Shown here: one piece after another, positions 37,205 to 44,687 of the stretch
Layout of the letters: every line of letters begins with the position of its first letter
Position numbering within the stretch: the first letter of the stretch is position 1
NCBI GenBank assembly: GCA_016875405.1
Contig: VGRJ01000026.1
Span: 1 to 44,687 of the forward strand
DNA from: Deltaproteobacteria bacterium
Lineage (GTDB): Bacteria; Myxococcota_A; Polyangia; Polyangiales; Polyangiaceae
Direction of reading: 5' to 3'
DNA length: 44,687 nt
The notes under the pieces: generated by a model
Seen by the model: the letters and a program-made list of their open reading frames with translations, nothing else
The model's database searches: none
Told to the model about the DNA's origin: nothing
Made by a program: the position numbers and the translations under genes

Positions 37205-38581
37205 ATGAAACGCAACGCGCTCCACTCACTCCTCCTCGCTTCGTCGGCCGCGCTCTCGATGTTTGCCGCGGCGTGCGGCTCCGGCACCGAGGGCAAGCCC
37301 TGGGCGATGCGTCCCATCACGCGCGACTACACGTTCCCCATCCGCTGTGGCGCAGATTCGCCGGTCCAATGCGACGAAGGCGTGGCCGATGGGGCTGTTG
37401 TCCCAGAGGGGATGACGGTGTCGGCGGCCGACCTTAACAAGGGGCGGCACCTCTACATTAACTATTGCTACGCATGTCACGGGATGAATGGCGACGGCAA
37501 TGGCCCGGCGTCCCACGGTCTCCGTCCCGCCCCACGCGACCTGCGCATGGGCAAGTACAAGTTCGACACCGTCGCGAGTGGCCTGCCCAACGACATCGAC
37601 TTCTCCCGCATCATCAAGGGCGGCCTCCACGGCACCGCGATGCTCAAGTGGGACATCAAGAACGATGAACTCTACTACCTCATCCAGTTCATCAAGACCT
37701 TCCCGAAGCCGCCCTGCAACCAGTACGGCGAGGTGACGGCGGAGTGCCGCGAGCAGCTCGCGGGCTACCCCGACTCGAGCCTCGAGGCCGAGCTCGGGAG
37801 CGCATGGGAAGAGGTCTCCGCGAGCGGAAAGAACAAGGGCAAGCTCAAGCCGACCGGCGAGCCCGTCGTGCCGCAGCACTACGACGAGGCCGGCACCGTG
37901 GTCGTCGACGCGCCGGCCAATCCGTGGGTGGGGAAGGAAGCCGACGCGATCAAGAAGGGCGAGGAGCTCTACCACTTCAAGTTTGAGTGCACGACCTGCC
38001 ACGCGCACTACCTGTCGCGGAAGCAGATCTACGACTACAAATTCGCCGTCAGCCCGGAGGCGCCCGTCACCTACCGTGACGCGATGTTCTACGCGGTGCC
38101 GCAGCAGAACGCGGTGCAGGACTTCGGCGTCGCGACGATGCCGCCGGACTTCACGATGAACCCGCTCCGGTCGATCCGCCAGGGCACCGAGCTCCCGGAT
38201 CTCTACCGGCTCATCGCGGCCGGCGTCGGCGTGATGCCCTCGTGGGCCCAGTCTGCGCAGCCGGAGGAACTTTGGGCGCTCGTGCACTACGTCAAGTCGC
38301 TGAAGGATCTCCAGCTCCCCGCGAACGCAGCGCGCCGGGACGAGCTAAAGGCTCGGCTCCACGCCGACAAGTTCATGCCGCCGCCGCCGCCGAAGAAGGA
38401 AGAGACGGCGCCAGCCGAAGAGGGAGCGGGCGGCGGTGACGCAGCGGCCAAGGACGGCGAGAAGCCCGTGGTGGGCGAGAAGGCGGACGCGGCCGTGACG
38501 CCCGACGATAAGAAGGCCGACGATAAGAAGGCCGACGAGAAGAAGTCGGAGAAGAAGGCCGACAAGAAGAAGGCGAAGTGA
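37205..38581 (+). CDS. Diheme cytochrome c lipoprotein with Lys-rich tail
   Basis: A 458-residue periplasmic lipoprotein. The signal ends in FAAAC (C24). Two c-type heme sites: CYACH at 88-92 and CTTCH at 262-266, each in its own cytochrome c domain; M146 (HGTAM) is a candidate axial ligand for the first. The last 80 residues are Pro/Glu/Lys-rich and end in KADEKKSEKKADKKK, a charged tail unlikely to fold. It starts 13 bp after the second subunit III gene, so it is the last structural gene of the operon and is the likely electron donor to the CuA subunit. The second domain resembles those found in alternative complex III and related modules, but that complex's other genes are not here. Confidence 0.9.
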   Translation: MKRNALHSLLLASSAALSMFAAACGSGTEGKPWAMRPITRDYTFPIRCGADSPVQCDEGVADGAVVPEGMTVSAADLNKGRHLYINYCYACHGMNGDGNGPASHGLRPAPRDLRMGKYKFDTVASGLPNDIDFSRIIKGGLHGTAMLKWDIKNDELYYLIQFIKTFPKPPCNQYGEVTAECREQLAGYPDSSLEAELGSAWEEVSASGKNKGKLKPTGEPVVPQHYDEAGTVVVDAPANPWVGKEADAIKKGEELYHFKFECTTCHAHYLSRKQIYDYKFAVSPEAPVTYRDAMFYAVPQQNAVQDFGVATMPPDFTMNPLRSIRQGTELPDLYRLIAAGVGVMPSWAQSAQPEELWALVHYVKSLKDLQLPANAARRDELKARLHADKFMPPPPPKKEETAPAEEGAGGGDAAAKDGEKPVVGEKADAAVTPDDKKADDKKADEKKSEKKADKKKAK

Positions 38582-38626
38582 CGCCGCGGTTGGGGGCCTG
38601 ACTCCCCGTCGCCAAGACGGTTCGGT

Positions 38627-38660
38627 GCGGCGCTGGCCACGGTCGGCGCCGCTTTCGTTT
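38627..38660 (+). terminator. Terminator between the oxidase operon and the kinase/activator gene
   Basis: GCGGCGCTGGC (38627-38637) pairs with the arm 38642-38652 over about 11 bp (one T-G and one G-T) around a short CACG loop, followed by TTTCGTTTG. It lies 45 bp after the cytochrome c stop and is oriented to end rightward transcription. Confidence 0.65.
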
Positions 38661-38690
38661 GTGGAGCGGAGGCGGCGGGGGCCGCTTGCG

Positions 38691-41600
38691 TCAGCGCGCC
38701 TTCAAGCCGAGCCTGCGCATGAGTTTGTGAAGGCCGAACCGGGAGAGGCCGAGGACCTCGGCGGCGCGGGTCTGGTTCCCGCCTGTCTGCGCGAGGGCGT
38801 CGCTGACGAGCTCGACCTCGAGGGCGTCGATTCGGGTTCGCAGGTGCATCGTGTCGGGCGCCGACGTTCGTGGCGCCTGCGCGAGCGAGAGGTGCTGAAC
38901 ATCGAGAATGTCGTCACAGGCGATGAGCGCTCGGCGCACCTCGTTTTCCAGCTCGCGGACGTTGCCCGGCCAGAGGTGGCGTGACAGGACGAGCAGCGCC
39001 TCGGGGGTGATTTTTATCAAGCGACTGCCGCGGTTTCGTTCGACGAAGTGCTGCGCGAGCAGCGCCACGTCCTCGAGCCGCTCGCGCAACGGAGGGACGA
39101 CGAGCCGAATCACGTCGAGGCGGTAGCGGAGATCGTCGCGGAAGCGCCCTTCCGCCACGAGCTCTCCGAGGTCTCGGTGCGTCGCGGCGACGAGGCGCAC
39201 GTCCACGCGGCGACCACGCTCGGCGCCGACGGGCCGGACAATGCCGTCTTCGAGGATGCGCAGCAGCTTCGACTGCATGGAGAGGCTCATCTCGCCGACT
39301 TCGTCGAGGAACAGCGTGCCCCGGTCCGCGGCCTCGAACAGCCCGACTTGCGTTCGGTGGGCGCCGGTGAAGGCGCCTCGGACGTGGCCAAAGAGCAACG
39401 ACTCGAGCAGCGCGTCGGGGAGGGCGGCGCAGTTCTCGCTGACGAAAGGCTCGTGCGCTCGCGGGCCATGCCGATGCAGCGCGCGCGCGACGAGCTCCTT
39501 GCCGGAGCCGGACTCCCCTTGGATCAGCACGGGCATGTCGCTCGGCGCGACGCGGTCGAGGCGCGCGAGGAGACGCTGGGTGGCCGCGCTCGTGCCGAGG
39601 ATCTCGTCGTAGGAGAACCGCGTGCTGCGCTCGCTCGTCACCTCGGCGAGGCGAGCCGTGGTCGAAGCCAGCGCAGCTTCACGTCTCGCGAGGGTCCTCT
39701 CGGCGACGGCGATCGCGCGCTCGGCGCGACGGCGTGCCCGTTCGAGCGAGGCCTGTCTCTGCGCGTCAGCGATGGCGATGGCGGCAATGGGCGCGATCGT
39801 CTGTGCGAGCTCGACCTCGCGTGGGCCGAAGGCTCCCTTTCGCATGCGGTCGTCGAGGTAGACGACCCCGATGGCCTCGCCGCGGGCGCGGAGCGGAAGG
39901 ATGAGCAGGCTCCTCAGCTCGAGGGCGACCGCGCTCTCGTGGTGCTCGGCGAGCTCGCTCATCGCGTCGACCGCGACGATCGGGCGCCCCTCGGTGAGCG
40001 CGCGCTCGGAGAGGGACATCGAGACGGCCAGCTGCTCAGCCCCGAGCGTCCGACGCGAGATGTGCCGCGTCGCCCGAGGCGAGAGCCTCCCGGAGGTCCG
40101 TCGCAGGAGCAGCATTGCGCGCTCTGCGGCCGTCCACTCGAGCAGCACGTCGAGCACTCGGACGAGCAGGGCGTCCAAGTCGTCGCGCTCGCCGAGCGAG
40201 CGCACGAGCCGCTCGAGATCCATCGCGTGAGCTCCGGTCGTCGGTGCGGGCTCGAGGGGCGGCTCGTCATGCGCCCAGGTGCAGCGCTGGAGCCGCGCGC
40301 GGAGCTCCCCCTCGCGCTGCGTGCCAAGCGCGTGTCGCCGCGCAGCCTCGAAGCTTCGAGCGCGCGCGTGGTCACGAGTCGCGACCGCGAGCCGCCGTGC
40401 GGCGACCATGGCGCGAGCATGCGCCACCATGGGTGCCTCGGTGCTCGCCAGGGCCTCGAGAGCGCCAAGCACGCGCGCAGCGTCGCGCTCGTCGAGGGGG
40501 GCCGACGTCGCATGGCCGTCGAGGAGCCGCGAGGCGCGCGCCTCCCACCACTCGAGGGCGACGACGGTCGCTGCGGTCATCGCGAGGCGATCGAGGGCGT
40601 CGAGCGGCAAGTCCGGGGTCGCGCCATGGCGAAGGACACGGGCGAGGGCGCGGAGGTCGTCGTCGTCGAGCGCCTCTAGGTCTGAGGGCTCGAGCGGTAG
40701 TCGCCTCGGGGCCAGGGCTGCGCCGGCGATCTCCCGGCCGCGGCTCGAGCCCGCATCGAGGACATCGGCGAGGCAGAGCCGCGCGAAGCGTGAGGCGCGT
40801 GCGTCGCCGAGGGAGCGCTCGAGCGTCGCGGTGACGGCTGCTTCGGTCTCGTGGACGTCGCCCAGCGCAGCGGAGAGCGCGGCACGACAAAGCCACGCGC
40901 GCGCAGCGCCCATCGGCTGCCGAAGGACGTCGTCGAAGATCACGATCGCTCGACGTGAGGCAGCGTCCGCGACGTCGAGGCGCCCGAGATCGAGCGCGGC
41001 CGCGGCTTCGCCGGTGCGGTACGTTGCCTCCTCGACGAGCGCACCTGCGCGGGCGGCGAACTCTGCGGCCGCGGCGAAGAGCGGGAAGGTAGTCGAGGGC
41101 GACGCTGGGTGAAGGACGTACGCGAGGGTTCCGTTGAGTCGAGCGCGATCCTCGTCGGTCTCGGCCAGCGCTCGCCCGAGCTCGGCGTGTCGAATCGCCG
41201 CGTCGCGAAGCCCTCGCCGATGCGCGACCAGCGCCGCGACCTCGTGCTCGGGGGCCGACGTCGCCTCGCTGAGGAGCACGTCGGCTGCGGCGAGCTCGTC
41301 GGCGTCGAGGTGTAGCCTCGCGAGGATCGCGCGCGCCCGGGGGGCATCGGGGTCGCCAAGCCTCTTGGTCGCGATCTTCCGCGCGTCGTCGAATCGGCGC
41401 GTTCTGCGCGCGAGCTCGGCGGCTGCGCTCGTCGCGACGCGGTGCTCACGAGCGAGCGTCTCGGCGCGACCAAGCTCACCGCGAAGCCGCAGTGCGTCGA
41501 CGGCGCGCTCGAGGAGGAGAGGAGGCAGCGCGGGCGCGTACCGCTCCGCGAGGTCGAGCGTCGCGTCGACGGTTGGAGTTTGGGCGAGCTCGAGGGCGAT

Positions 41601-42812
41601 GCGCGCGATGTCGGGGCCATCTCCGGTGGCCTCGTGCGGGTCTCCTCGTCGCGGTTCGAGCGATCGACCTCGCAACGCACGGTCGAGGTCGGTGGCGGTC
41701 CAGGCGTCGGGCGCGCGCCAATCCGCGAGCCTCTCGAACGCGCCGACGAGCTCGTGCTCGCTCGGGGCATGGAGGGTCCTTCCCCAGGTCGTCGCCTGCA
41801 GCCCGATGAGCGAAGCGACCCATCGCTCTCGCCCGAGGCGGTCGAGCGGCCTCGCGACGTCCTCGGGGCGCAGCTCGAGCCATGCCGGAGGCGCCACGCC
41901 CACGAGCGCGCAGAGCTCGCGCGCCGCCCCCGCGAGCGAGTGGATGGCGGGGAGGTAAGGCGCGACGAGATCATCGACTCGCGCCGCGCCGAGGTCCTTC
42001 TGCCGAAGCCGAAGGTAGCTCGACCGTAGCCGGCGGAGATCGCGAGCGCGCCGCACGGCGCCCCCCTCGAGGTCTCGCTCGACCCCGAGGCGCTCGGCCA
42101 CCCAGCGCGCCGACGGGCGAGCCACCGGCGACGGTGCAAGCAGCGCGAGGGCGAGTCGCGCGAGGGGCGGCTCGTCCGACAGGGCACGCGCCCGGGCGAG
42201 GGGGGCCGACTCGTCGCGGAGCCGCGGGTCGACGAGCTCCGCGAGGACGAGGCCAAGGGCGAGCAGATCCCGCGCGCGTCCGTCTCCGAGCTCGGCGTCG
42301 CCGCGTCCGAGGTAGCGGGGCGTCGCCATCGTCGGGCGGTCGCTCGTCGCGTCCGTCACCGCGCCCCAGTCGAGTAGTGTGGTCGCCTCGCGGTGAACGA
42401 GCACGTTGTCGGGCTTGACGTCGCCGTGGGCGAGCCCGAGTTCGTGCAAGTCGGCGAGCGCCGCGGCGATCCCGCGCGCGGTCTGCCGTGCCTCGCCTTC
42501 GTCGAGCCTCAACGCCGCGAGGACCTCGCCCTCGCGCCACTGGTAGGCGACACAGGGCAGCCCTGGGGCGGCCAGGTCGAGCGAGGCTCGGCGTCCGTCG
42601 ACCTCCAGCAGCCCCATGGTCACGAAGGCGGGCAGGTGCGGCGAGGCGACGGTGAACGCGCGCACGGCCTCCGCTGCGAGGCTCGGCGCCAAGGCCGCCT
42701 CGTGCGCGACCTTGAGGACTGTCGGCACTCCTGCTGCGTCTTCGGCGAGCCACACCCGTGCCGTGGCGCCGCGCCCGAGCTCGCGAACGAATTGGTAGTC
42801 AAAGGTGCGCAT
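38691..42812 (-). CDS. Ser/Thr kinase/helical-repeat/GAF/sigma-54 activator fusion
   Basis: A 1373-residue cytoplasmic regulator. Residues 1-265 are a Hanks-type kinase: glycine loop GRGATARV, K34, HGDVKPDN (129-136, with D131; HGD in place of HRD), DWG at 148-150 in place of DFG. A 600-residue Ala/Arg-rich helical-repeat (TPR-like) region follows. About 870-1020 is a GAF domain ([23 protein letters not shown]). About 1070-1300 is the sigma-54 AAA+ core with Walker [15 protein letters not shown] and Walker B TLFLDE. The C-terminus is a Fis-type helix-turn-helix ([25 protein letters not shown]). So a kinase, sensor and sigma-54 activator sit in one chain. Convergent with the oxidase operon; its upstream region has nested inverted repeats. 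Confidence 0.93.
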   Translation of the reverse strand: MRTFDYQFVRELGRGATARVWLAEDAAGVPTVLKVAHEAALAPSLAAEAVRAFTVASPHLPAFVTMGLLEVDGRRASLDLAAPGLPCVAYQWREGEVLAALRLDEGEARQTARGIAAALADLHELGLAHGDVKPDNVLVHREATTLLDWGAVTDATSDRPTMATPRYLGRGDAELGDGRARDLLALGLVLAELVDPRLRDESAPLARARALSDEPPLARLALALLAPSPVARPSARWVAERLGVERDLEGGAVRRARDLRRLRSSYLRLRQKDLGAARVDDLVAPYLPAIHSLAGAARELCALVGVAPPAWLELRPEDVARPLDRLGRERWVASLIGLQATTWGRTLHAPSEHELVGAFERLADWRAPDAWTATDLDRALRGRSLEPRRGDPHEATGDGPDIARIALELAQTPTVDATLDLAERYAPALPPLLLERAVDALRLRGELGRAETLAREHRVATSAAAELARRTRRFDDARKIATKRLGDPDAPRARAILARLHLDADELAAADVLLSEATSAPEHEVAALVAHRRGLRDAAIRHAELGRALAETDEDRARLNGTLAYVLHPASPSTTFPLFAAAAEFAARAGALVEEATYRTGEAAAALDLGRLDVADAASRRAIVIFDDVLRQPMGAARAWLCRAALSAALGDVHETEAAVTATLERSLGDARASRFARLCLADVLDAGSSRGREIAGAALAPRRLPLEPSDLEALDDDDLRALARVLRHGATPDLPLDALDRLAMTAATVVALEWWEARASRLLDGHATSAPLDERDAARVLGALEALASTEAPMVAHARAMVAARRLAVATRDHARARSFEAARRHALGTQREGELRARLQRCTWAHDEPPLEPAPTTGAHAMDLERLVRSLGERDDLDALLVRVLDVLLEWTAAERAMLLLRRTSGRLSPRATRHISRRTLGAEQLAVSMSLSERALTEGRPIVAVDAMSELAEHHESAVALELRSLLILPLRARGEAIGVVYLDDRMRKGAFGPREVELAQTIAPIAAIAIADAQRQASLERARRRAERAIAVAERTLARREAALASTTARLAEVTSERSTRFSYDEILGTSAATQRLLARLDRVAPSDMPVLIQGESGSGKELVARALHRHGPRAHEPFVSENCAALPDALLESLLFGHVRGAFTGAHRTQVGLFEAADRGTLFLDEVGEMSLSMQSKLLRILEDGIVRPVGAERGRRVDVRLVAATHRDLGELVAEGRFRDDLRYRLDVIRLVVPPLRERLEDVALLAQHFVERNRGSRLIKITPEALLVLSRHLWPGNVRELENEVRRALIACDDILDVQHLSLAQAPRTSAPDTMHLRTRIDALEVELVSDALAQTGGNQTRAAEVLGLSRFGLHKLMRRLGLKAR

Positions 42813-42820
42813 AGGGGGAC

Positions 42821-42888
42821 GTCACCGCGGTTGACGTTTGGCTTCTTGGCTCACGCTTATCAAGAATCAAGCGTGGGGTCGCGGTGAC
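42821..42888. repeat. Nested inverted repeats upstream of the kinase/activator gene
   Basis: The outer arms GTCACCGCG (42821-42829) and CGCGGTGAC (42880-42888) are perfect over 9 bp. Inside lie the inner arms CACGCTT (42852-42858) and AAGCGTG (42869-42875), separated by 10 bp. The element starts 9 bp upstream of the kinase/activator start codon and may be an operator set or form a leader RNA structure. The rest of the 42813-43066 gap shows no gene or promoter I can support. Confidence 0.6.
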
Positions 42889-43066
42889 AACTCGATTGAC
42901 GCCGCCTGCCGTCCACCGGCCCGACGAGGACTGGTTCGCGCACCCGAATGGGACGCCGACCGACGTCTCGCTCGGCGCCATTTTGTGAGCGGGTCCCTCC
43001 TCGCCGCGGCCTGAGGAGACTCGCGCGTCCCGCTCGCGGCAGACGTCAGGACGGACGCTGCGTCGC

Positions 43067-44416
43067 TCAACGAAACACGCGGCGATACGTCTCGACCGCG
43101 AGGTGCACATCGAGGGTTCCGCACGCCTCACGGCACGAGTGCATGCTCAGCATCGGCGCGCCGACGTCGACCGCCCGGATGCCGAGGCCGGCCGAGACGA
43201 TCGGCCCAATCGTGGACCCGCAGGGGAGGTCGGTCCGAACCACGAACTCCTGGGCCTGGTAACCCACCTCGCGGCAGAGGGCGCGGACGTCGGCCGCGGT
43301 CGAGCCGCTAGTGGCGTAGCTCTGGTTCGCGTTGTGCTTGATCACGACGCCGCGGTTCAGGCGCGGGCCGTGCTGCGGATCGTGCCGGTCGGCGTAGTTC
43401 GGGTGAACGGCGTGCGCCATGTCCGCGCTGAGGAGGAACGAGCGCGCGGCGGCTCGCTGGACGACCTCGTCCTCGCGCTCGGGATGCCCCAGCGCGATTC
43501 TCGTGAGCACGTCGCGGAGGAAGCTCCCTCCAGCCCCGATCGCGCTGCGGCTGCCACACTCCTCGTGATCGTAGAGGACGGCACCGACGGTGGCGTCGAG
43601 CGGCTCACCGACGCCGGCGAGCGCCTCCGTCGCCGCGAAGCAGCTCGCGAGGTTGTCGAGGCGGGGGCTGTACACGAACTCGCGGTGGAGGCCGCCGAGC
43701 GCGCCGCCCTGGGTGTCGTAGAGCACGAGGTCGTGCCCGAGGATCGCCTCGGCCCGCACGCCGAGCGCGTCCGCTACCATCCCCTCGACGTCGGTCGACG
43801 CGGCCTCGTTCCCGTCGAGGGCGATGCTCGGTGGCAAGTGGCGCTGTTCGTTCAGCTTGAGGCCCTCGGTGTTGATCTTGCGATCGAGGTGAATGGCGAG
43901 GTTCGAGATGCGCGCGATGGGCCGCTCGAGGTCGACGCGGACGCTCTCGACGAGACCGCCCCGATCGACGTGGACACGACCGGCCACCGAGAGGTCACGG
44001 TCGAGCCAGGTCGCGAGGATCACTCCGCCGTAGACCTCAACTCCGAGCAGGTGGTGACCGGCGCTGCGGACGCTCCCGCGCGGCTTGACCCGCAGGGTCG
44101 GCGAGTCGGTGTGAGCGCCGATCAGGCGAAACCCCGCGAGGGCGGGGGACCGTCGGCCGACCACGAACCCGAGGATCGTCGACTCGCCCCGCACGACGTA
44201 GTGGCGCCCGCCGGGCTTGACCGACCACGCGTCTTCCTCGGAGAGCTTCGAGAATCCCTGCGCTTCGAGGCGCTCGATCACCGTCGCGACGGCGTGAAAC
44301 GGCGTCGGCGATGCGTCGATGAAGCGGACGAGGTGCTCGCCGGCGGGGATGCCGTGGCGAGCGAGCGCGTCAGCCGCGAGCGGGGGGGCAGCAGTGGGCG
44401 ACGTGACGTCCGTCAT
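43067..44416 (-). CDS. M18 family aspartyl aminopeptidase
   Basis: A 449-residue zinc metallopeptidase that removes N-terminal residues, preferentially acidic ones in the family. Conserved features in order: H102 in GAHTDSP (zinc), the SPRLDN aspartate, the HEECGS glutamates, the SADMAHA aspartate, and the late MHS histidine. These match the five ligands and catalytic acid of DNPEP/ApeB. The ATG at 44416 was chosen; an upstream in-frame start at 44503 adds 29 residues without family resemblance. Cytoplasmic, normally a dodecamer. Divergent from the ABC transporter gene across 187 bp. Confidence 0.94.
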   Translation of the reverse strand: MTDVTSPTAAPPLAADALARHGIPAGEHLVRFIDASPTPFHAVATVIERLEAQGFSKLSEEDAWSVKPGGRHYVVRGESTILGFVVGRRSPALAGFRLIGAHTDSPTLRVKPRGSVRSAGHHLLGVEVYGGVILATWLDRDLSVAGRVHVDRGGLVESVRVDLERPIARISNLAIHLDRKINTEGLKLNEQRHLPPSIALDGNEAASTDVEGMVADALGVRAEAILGHDLVLYDTQGGALGGLHREFVYSPRLDNLASCFAATEALAGVGEPLDATVGAVLYDHEECGSRSAIGAGGSFLRDVLTRIALGHPEREDEVVQRAAARSFLLSADMAHAVHPNYADRHDPQHGPRLNRGVVIKHNANQSYATSGSTAADVRALCREVGYQAQEFVVRTDLPCGSTIGPIVSAGLGIRAVDVGAPMLSMHSCREACGTLDVHLAVETYRRVFR

Positions 44417-44603
44417 GGCGGTCGGAGAATGCCACGCGGCGGACCTGCTCGCTAGCCGGTGCTCCTTGGGGCGCGCCTCGGGGTCGGGGCCACAATGGCG
44501 CACGAAGCGCGGCCCGGCGACCGAACCTCTTGCATTGAGCGCGGTGCTCGGTCAAAACCTTTCCCCGCCGGGAGTGTCCCCGGTCTTCAGCGAGGATTGC
44601 TTC

Positions 44604-44687
44604 GTGATCGAGGTTCGCGAGCTCACCAAGTATTACGGCGAGACGAAGGCCGTCGGGCCGCTCGACTTCACCATCGCCAAGGGGCAG
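44604..44687 (+). CDS. ABC transporter ATP-binding protein (5' fragment)
   Basis: The first 28 codons of an ATPase beginning with a GTG at 44604. AGGA lies 7 bp upstream. The peptide starts (M)IEVRELTKYYGETKAV and has the A-loop tyrosine (KYYG) of ABC ATPases; Walker A would lie just past the window edge. The pattern resembles ABC-2 type exporters. Truncated only by the window boundary. Confidence 0.85.
   Translation, partial: MIEVRELTKYYGETKAVGPLDFTIAKGQ

Noticed and set aside
42799-43131. 110-residue minus-strand frame in the gap before the kinase/activator gene
   Set aside because: No recognisable domain, no ribosome-binding site, and it overlaps both neighbouring genes and the inverted-repeat element.

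Overview
The window is high-GC DNA that looks like a chromosomal segment of a predatory or soil delta-proteobacterium of the Myxococcota, most likely near the Polyangiales. That assignment is an inference. It rests on a zinc-ribbon/kinase/Pro-rich-tail Ser/Thr kinase, a kinase fused to a sigma-54 activator, a MYXO-CTERM-like C-terminus on an FG-GAP protein, Gly/Ala-rich linkers on lipoproteins, and VIT/vWA and FecR fusions. No rRNA, tRNA, IS element, prophage or CRISPR array was recognised. Codon use and GC look uniform, so this reads as core chromosome with lineage-specific genes between housekeeping genes.

Layout. (1) 1-7.2 kb, minus strand: bamA, gyrA and a membrane Ser/Thr kinase read in that order. 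(2) 7.4-11.7 kb, plus strand: parC and parE, divergent from bamA across a short region holding a perfect palindrome; gyrA, parC and parE thus sit within 10 kb around the outer-membrane assembly gene. (3) 11.8-26.4 kb: accessory genes. These are an FG-GAP surface protein, an esterase, a metallo-beta-lactamase-fold hydrolase coupled to a degenerate GGDEF protein, a small FlgM-like protein with a strong terminator, a PQQ-type sugar dehydrogenase lipoprotein, a 1342-residue anti-sigma-like FecR/VIT/vWA protein, a GIN-domain lipoprotein with a small Pro-rich lipoprotein, a GAF/sigma-54 activator, a nitrilase-family amidase and a short AraC-type regulator. (4) 26.5-29.6 kb: a divergent NAD-dependent DNA ligase and a multi-pass membrane protein. 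(5) 29.7-38.6 kb: a terminal-oxidase locus containing a cupredoxin lipoprotein, heme O synthase (ctaB), SCO copper chaperone, subunit III, subunit IV, a small CPVC membrane protein, subunit II (CuA), subunit I, a second subunit III and a diheme cytochrome c lipoprotein. A good sigma-70-like promoter precedes the structural genes and an intrinsic terminator follows them. (6) 38.7-44.7 kb: a 1373-residue kinase/helical-repeat/GAF/sigma-54 activator, an M18 aminopeptidase and the first 28 codons of an ABC transporter ATPase.

How the genes work together. The oxidase locus encodes nearly everything for an aa3/caa3-like oxidase: catalytic subunits, heme O synthesis, CuA metallation, and periplasmic electron carriers (cupredoxin and diheme cytochrome c). 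Its subunit I keeps the D-channel aspartate and the His-Tyr cross-link residues but lacks the usual K-channel lysine. The most unusual proteins are the two large signalling fusions (18.4-22.4 kb and 38.7-42.8 kb); the second is preceded by an inverted-repeat element.
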